Shown one piece after another: positions 5,583-7,185 of a DNA stretch of 7,185 nt. The notes beneath the pieces were generated by a model that was not told the origin of the DNA, did not search any database, and worked only from the letters and a program-made list of their open reading frames with translations. The position numbers and the translations under genes were made by a program. The stretch lies in assembly GCA_009784335.1 (NCBI GenBank), contig WRBX01000029.1, positions 1 to 7,185 on the forward strand, given 5' to 3'. Within the stretch, counting starts at the first letter, position 1; each line of letters starts with the position of its first letter. This stretch comes from Oscillospiraceae bacterium. Lineage in GTDB: Bacteria; Bacillota_A; Clostridia; Monoglobales; WRBX01.

Positions 5583-5616
5583 AAAAAGCACCAAGCGCTA
5601 ACTCAGCGCACGGTGC
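5583..5616 (-). terminator. Terminator-like hairpin in the leader of the minus-strand operon
   Basis: Read on the minus strand, GCACC, GT, GCGCT, loop GAGTT, AGCGC, TT, GGTGC forms a stem of 5 + 5 bp with a small internal loop, followed directly by TTTTT and GC. It lies between the leader ORF and the ribosome binding site of the 61-aa gene, seven bases upstream of the latter. As an intrinsic terminator in a 5' leader it would act as an attenuator. Alternatively it is a 5' stabilising hairpin. On the plus strand no T tract follows it. Confidence 0.55.
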
Positions 5617-5665
5617 ATATTAAAACTATGCAAGCCGCAAAGCTTTACACTCGAAAAAATGAGAT

Positions 5666-5746
<81 letters not shown>

Positions 5747-5765
5747 TTTCTTCCCCCTCACTTTC

Positions 5766-5801
5766 TAAATATAACTTACCAAGAAATTTGTCAAATGTCA
5801 A
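5766..5801 (-). promoter_or_regulatory. Promoter for the minus-strand operon
   Basis: On the minus strand TTGACA occurs twice, at 5801-5796 and 5794-5789. The second lies 17 bp before TATTTA (5771-5766) and 15 bp before TATATT (5773-5768), giving a good sigma-A-like promoter. Transcription would start near 5759-5761, just ahead of the leader ORF. Confidence 0.55.
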
Positions 5802-5819
5802 TAGGAAAATCGGCAGTTA

Positions 5820-5879
5820 TGTTAAGTTTTTGTTAAGAAAATGTTAAATTTCTGTAAAGATTTGTCGAAATTTGTCGAA
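5820..5879 (-). promoter_or_regulatory. Pho-box-like array of phased repeats
   Basis: On the minus strand TTAACA, TTAACA, TTAACA and TTTACA end at 5820, 5831, 5842 and 5853: exact 11-bp steps with 5-bp gaps. Two more related units, TTCGACA, end at 5863 and 5873. Four direct TT(A/T/C)ACA-type boxes with 11-bp period are the known binding pattern of the phosphate response regulator PhoP in Bacillus. The array lies 25 bp upstream of the nearer -35 copy's downstream partner and in the right orientation for the minus-strand promoter. It could also affect noc, which is transcribed the other way. Confidence 0.55.
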
Positions 5880-5884
5880 TTGTT

Positions 5885-5914
5885 TTACTGGTAATTTTTT
5901 CCAGTTGTTATATT
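5885..5914 (+). promoter_or_regulatory. Promoter for noc, with an internal inverted repeat
   Basis: TATATT at 5909-5914 with TG at the extended -10 position (5906-5907) and a weak -35 TTACTG (5885-5890) 18 bp upstream form a likely promoter. ACTGG (5887-5891) and CCAGT (5901-5905) make an inverted repeat between the two boxes, a possible operator. Transcription would start near 5921, giving a leader of about 85 bases that contains the half repeat at 5947-5994. Confidence 0.45.
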
Positions 5915-5946
5915 ATCTCTTTAAAGTGCACCTAAAGAAAAAGTTG

Positions 5947-5994
5947 AAATCCGCGTGAATCCGTTTAAATCCGTGTCATCCGTGTGCTAAAAAA
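5947..5994. repeat. Half copy of the ATCYGYGT family in the noc leader
   Basis: AATCCGCGTG, AATCCGTTT, AAATCCGTGTC and ATCCGTGTGCTAAAA follow each other as degenerate 9-10 bp units, like one arm of element A or B. The end GTGTGCTAA matches the half copy at 1-71. No opposite arm or central hairpin is found. It ends two bases before the noc ribosome binding site (GAGGTGG, 5996-6002). Confidence 0.7.
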
Positions 5995-6006
5995 CGAGGT
6001 GGTATA

Positions 6007-6933
6007 ATGTTCCAAAAGAAGATTAACAAAGTGCTCAACCTAAATGTCAATCAAATTTTATCCAACCCTAATCAGCCGCGCACCACATTCGCCCAGCAAG
6101 ATATCCTCGAGCTGGCGCAATCTATCAAAGAATTCGGGCTGCTGCAGCCGATAACTGTGCGCAAAGTTCGGGCCGGCTTCGAGCTTATCGCCGGCGAGCG
6201 CCGCCTGCGCGCCTGCAAAATGATTGGCATAGAGCATATTCCCGCTATTGTGATGGAGATGGATAATTCCAAAAGCTCCACCTATGCGCTGATTGAAAAC
6301 CTCCAGCGCAAGGACCTCAGCTACCTCGAGGAGGCCGAGGGCTACTATAATCTCATCACTAATTTCGGCTTGACGCAGGACGAAATCGCCAAAAAAATTG
6401 GTAAATCGCAGGCCGCGATTGCCAATAAACTGCGAGTTTTGAAGCTTTCAGATGCGGTGAAAAAAAATCTGATTTCGGCGAGCCTGACCGAGCGGCATGC
6501 GCGTGCGCTCTTAAAGCTCAATACCGACGAATTGCAGCTATATGCCATCGCCGGCATCTGCGGCCGCGGCTTGAATGTGAAGCAGACCGAGGAATATGTG
6601 GAGGAGATTTTGCAGGCTGAGGAGATGGCGCAAGAATTGGACGCTGCCGCACAGGCGGATAATATCCGCCACTACGATTTTATTCCCGACTGCCCCCATG
6701 ATGTAGGGGCGGCTATCAGCCGCCCGAACTTCGAAGGGCAACATGCATCTCTAACCCCTAACCCCTATACCCTAACCCCTGATAGCGCCAAAGGCGCTAT
6801 CCATGATGTTCGCGTTTTCGCTCAAACTATCGCTCGCGCTGTCGATATGCTAAACCGCGGCGGCATCAAAGCCGAAACCGACCAAAACCAAACCGATTCC
6901 TTCGTTGAATATAAGATAAAAATCGCGATTTAG
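6007..6933 (+). CDS. noc: Noc/ParB-family nucleoid protein with an in-frame repeat insertion
   Basis: This 308-residue protein is a CTP-dependent DNA clamp of the ParB/Noc family, acting in nucleoid occlusion or chromosome segregation. The N-terminal domain has NPNQPR (20-25), the CTP-site motif AGERRLRA (62-69) and ENLQRKDL (97-104). A helix-turn-helix follows (LTQDEIAKKIGKSQAAIANKLRVLKL, about 122-147), then the SLTERHARALL and GLNVKQTEEYVEE blocks. The C-terminal dimerisation part (DVRVFAQTI...AVDMLNRGGIKAE...EYKIKIAI) is Noc-like. Residues 231-265 are foreign to the family: they come from a repeat insertion with a 9-bp direct repeat on each side (6696-6809). Dropping them restores a normal HDVRVF junction. 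GAGGTGG (5996-6002) sets the start. A parA/soj partner is not in the window and a terminator follows at once. ParB (Spo0J) rather than Noc remains possible. Confidence 0.85.
   Translation: MFQKKINKVLNLNVNQILSNPNQPRTTFAQQDILELAQSIKEFGLLQPITVRKVRAGFELIAGERRLRACKMIGIEHIPAIVMEMDNSKSSTYALIENLQRKDLSYLEEAEGYYNLITNFGLTQDEIAKKIGKSQAAIANKLRVLKLSDAVKKNLISASLTERHARALLKLNTDELQLYAIAGICGRGLNVKQTEEYVEEILQAEEMAQELDAAAQADNIRHYDFIPDCPHDVGAAISRPNFEGQHASLTPNPYTLTPDSAKGAIHDVRVFAQTIARAVDMLNRGGIKAETDQNQTDSFVEYKIKIAI
6696..6809. mobile_element. In-frame composite repeat insertion in noc with 9-bp flanking direct repeats
   Basis: CCATGATGT occurs at 6696-6704 and again at 6801-6809, 105 bp apart (35 codons). The 96 bp between them contain three unrelated repeat types: a GGGCGGCT/AGCCGCCC hairpin (6707-6725), a TAACCCC heptad tract (6751-6780), and a perfect hairpin GATAGCGCC/GGCGCTATC (6781-6801). 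The TGTAGGGGCG start also opens the palindrome at 7079-7137 downstream of noc. The direct repeat looks like a target-site duplication; no transposase is present. Confidence 0.65.
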
Positions 6934-6959
6934 CTATTGGCTGCTTTTAACACAAAAAT

Positions 6960-6990
6960 AAGCATGCCAACTACATGCTTGTTTTATTTT
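6960..6990 (+). terminator. Rho-independent terminator after noc
   Basis: AAGCATG (6960-6966), a 7-base loop and CATGCTT (6974-6980) form a perfect stem followed by GTTTTATTTT (6981-6990). An A-rich stretch precedes the stem (6951-6959), so it may also stop transcription from the other side. Confidence 0.8.
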
Positions 6991-6996
6991 CGCAAA

Positions 6997-7185
6997 ATCC
7001 CCTACAACTCTGGGGATGCCTTCGATGTGTGGGACGCCCGGGACGGCGTCCCCTACGAGAATTGTGTTACCCGCGTGCGTTGTAGGGGCGATGGTCCCCA
7101 TCGCCCGCGGGCGACCGAGGACGGTCGCCCCTACAACAAGATTAACCTTCGATGTGCGGGACGATATGGACATCGTCCCCTACGA
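6997..7185. repeat. Array of GC-rich palindromes downstream of noc
   Basis: After the noc terminator the window holds no gene, only palindromes. ATCCCC/GGGGAT (6997-7017) comes first. Then come a 38-bp unit at 7021-7058, a composite palindrome at 7079-7137, and a second 38-bp unit at 7148-7185 that is a direct repeat of the first and reaches the window edge. The units share the outer words GGGGCG or GGGACG and CCCCTAC. Confidence 0.85.
7079..7137. repeat. Composite palindrome with 13-bp outer arms and two inner hairpins
   Basis: GTTGTAGGGGCGA (7079-7091) and TCGCCCCTACAAC (7125-7137) are perfect inverted repeats. Inside are two perfect hairpins, GGGCGATGG/CCATCGCCC (7086-7106, 3-base loop) and GGGCGACC/GGTCGCCC (7109-7130, 6-base loop). 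The strand can fold either as one long stem or as two adjacent hairpins. Confidence 0.85.

Noticed and set aside
5583..5616. tRNA-like or riboswitch-like fold
   Set aside because: It is a single bulged hairpin with a T tract. No tRNA arms, T-box or known riboswitch core was found.
6751..6780. Telomere-like TAACCCC repeat as a chromosome end
   Set aside because: It is only about four degenerate units, internal to a coding sequence and flanked by other repeats; the likeness to telomeric repeats is superficial.
6934..7173. Minus-strand open frame of 79 codons downstream of noc
   Set aside because: It is read entirely through palindromic repeats and the noc terminator; no ribosome binding site or family resemblance.
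6997..7185. CRISPR array
   Set aside because: Units are palindromic, only two are direct repeats, spacing is irregular and there are no unique spacers of constant length or cas genes.

Overview
The window looks like a chromosomal segment of an uncultured member of the Bacillota, class Clostridia. The evidence is the secG-rnr-smpB gene order, a YqzL-like protein coupled to a clostridial-type RecO, a Noc/ParB-type protein, strong AGGAGG-like ribosome binding sites and sigma-A-like promoters. A species cannot be named from the sequence. The short signal peptide of one exported protein is slightly unusual for a Gram-positive.

Layout: (1) 1-2821, plus strand: half of a dispersed repeat, a strong promoter, secG, a 131-bp inverted-repeat element (A), an rnr that lacks its N-terminal RNA-binding domains and carries a palindrome-rich tail, and smpB. 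This is the protein-export, RNA-decay and trans-translation block typical of Bacillota. (2) 2818-3457: a heptad-repeat element (C), a promoter, a small four-cysteine protein, a terminator and a second inverted-repeat element (B). (3) 3458-4187: yqzL overlapping recO. (4) 4218-5559, minus strand: three genes in a likely operon, namely a 61-aa protein, a 115-aa conserved hypothetical and a 245-aa exported protein. (5) 5560-6006: a rich divergent control region. On the minus strand it holds a Pho-box-like array with 10-11 bp period, a promoter, a 26-codon leader ORF built on an (AG)19 microsatellite, and a terminator-like hairpin before the first structural gene. On the plus strand it holds the noc promoter and a half repeat. 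(6) 6007-7185: noc, its terminator, and an array of GC-rich palindromes.

The main theme is repeat invasion. Short palindromic or heptad repeats fill most gaps between genes and also lie in frame inside three housekeeping genes: the C-terminal tail of RNase R, the site of the RecO zinc module, and the linker before the C-terminal domain of Noc. The Noc case has a 9-bp direct repeat on each side, like a target-site duplication. The second theme is the leader of the minus-strand operon, which could combine phosphate-type control with repeat-number-dependent leader translation. All functions are inferred from sequence only; no search was run.
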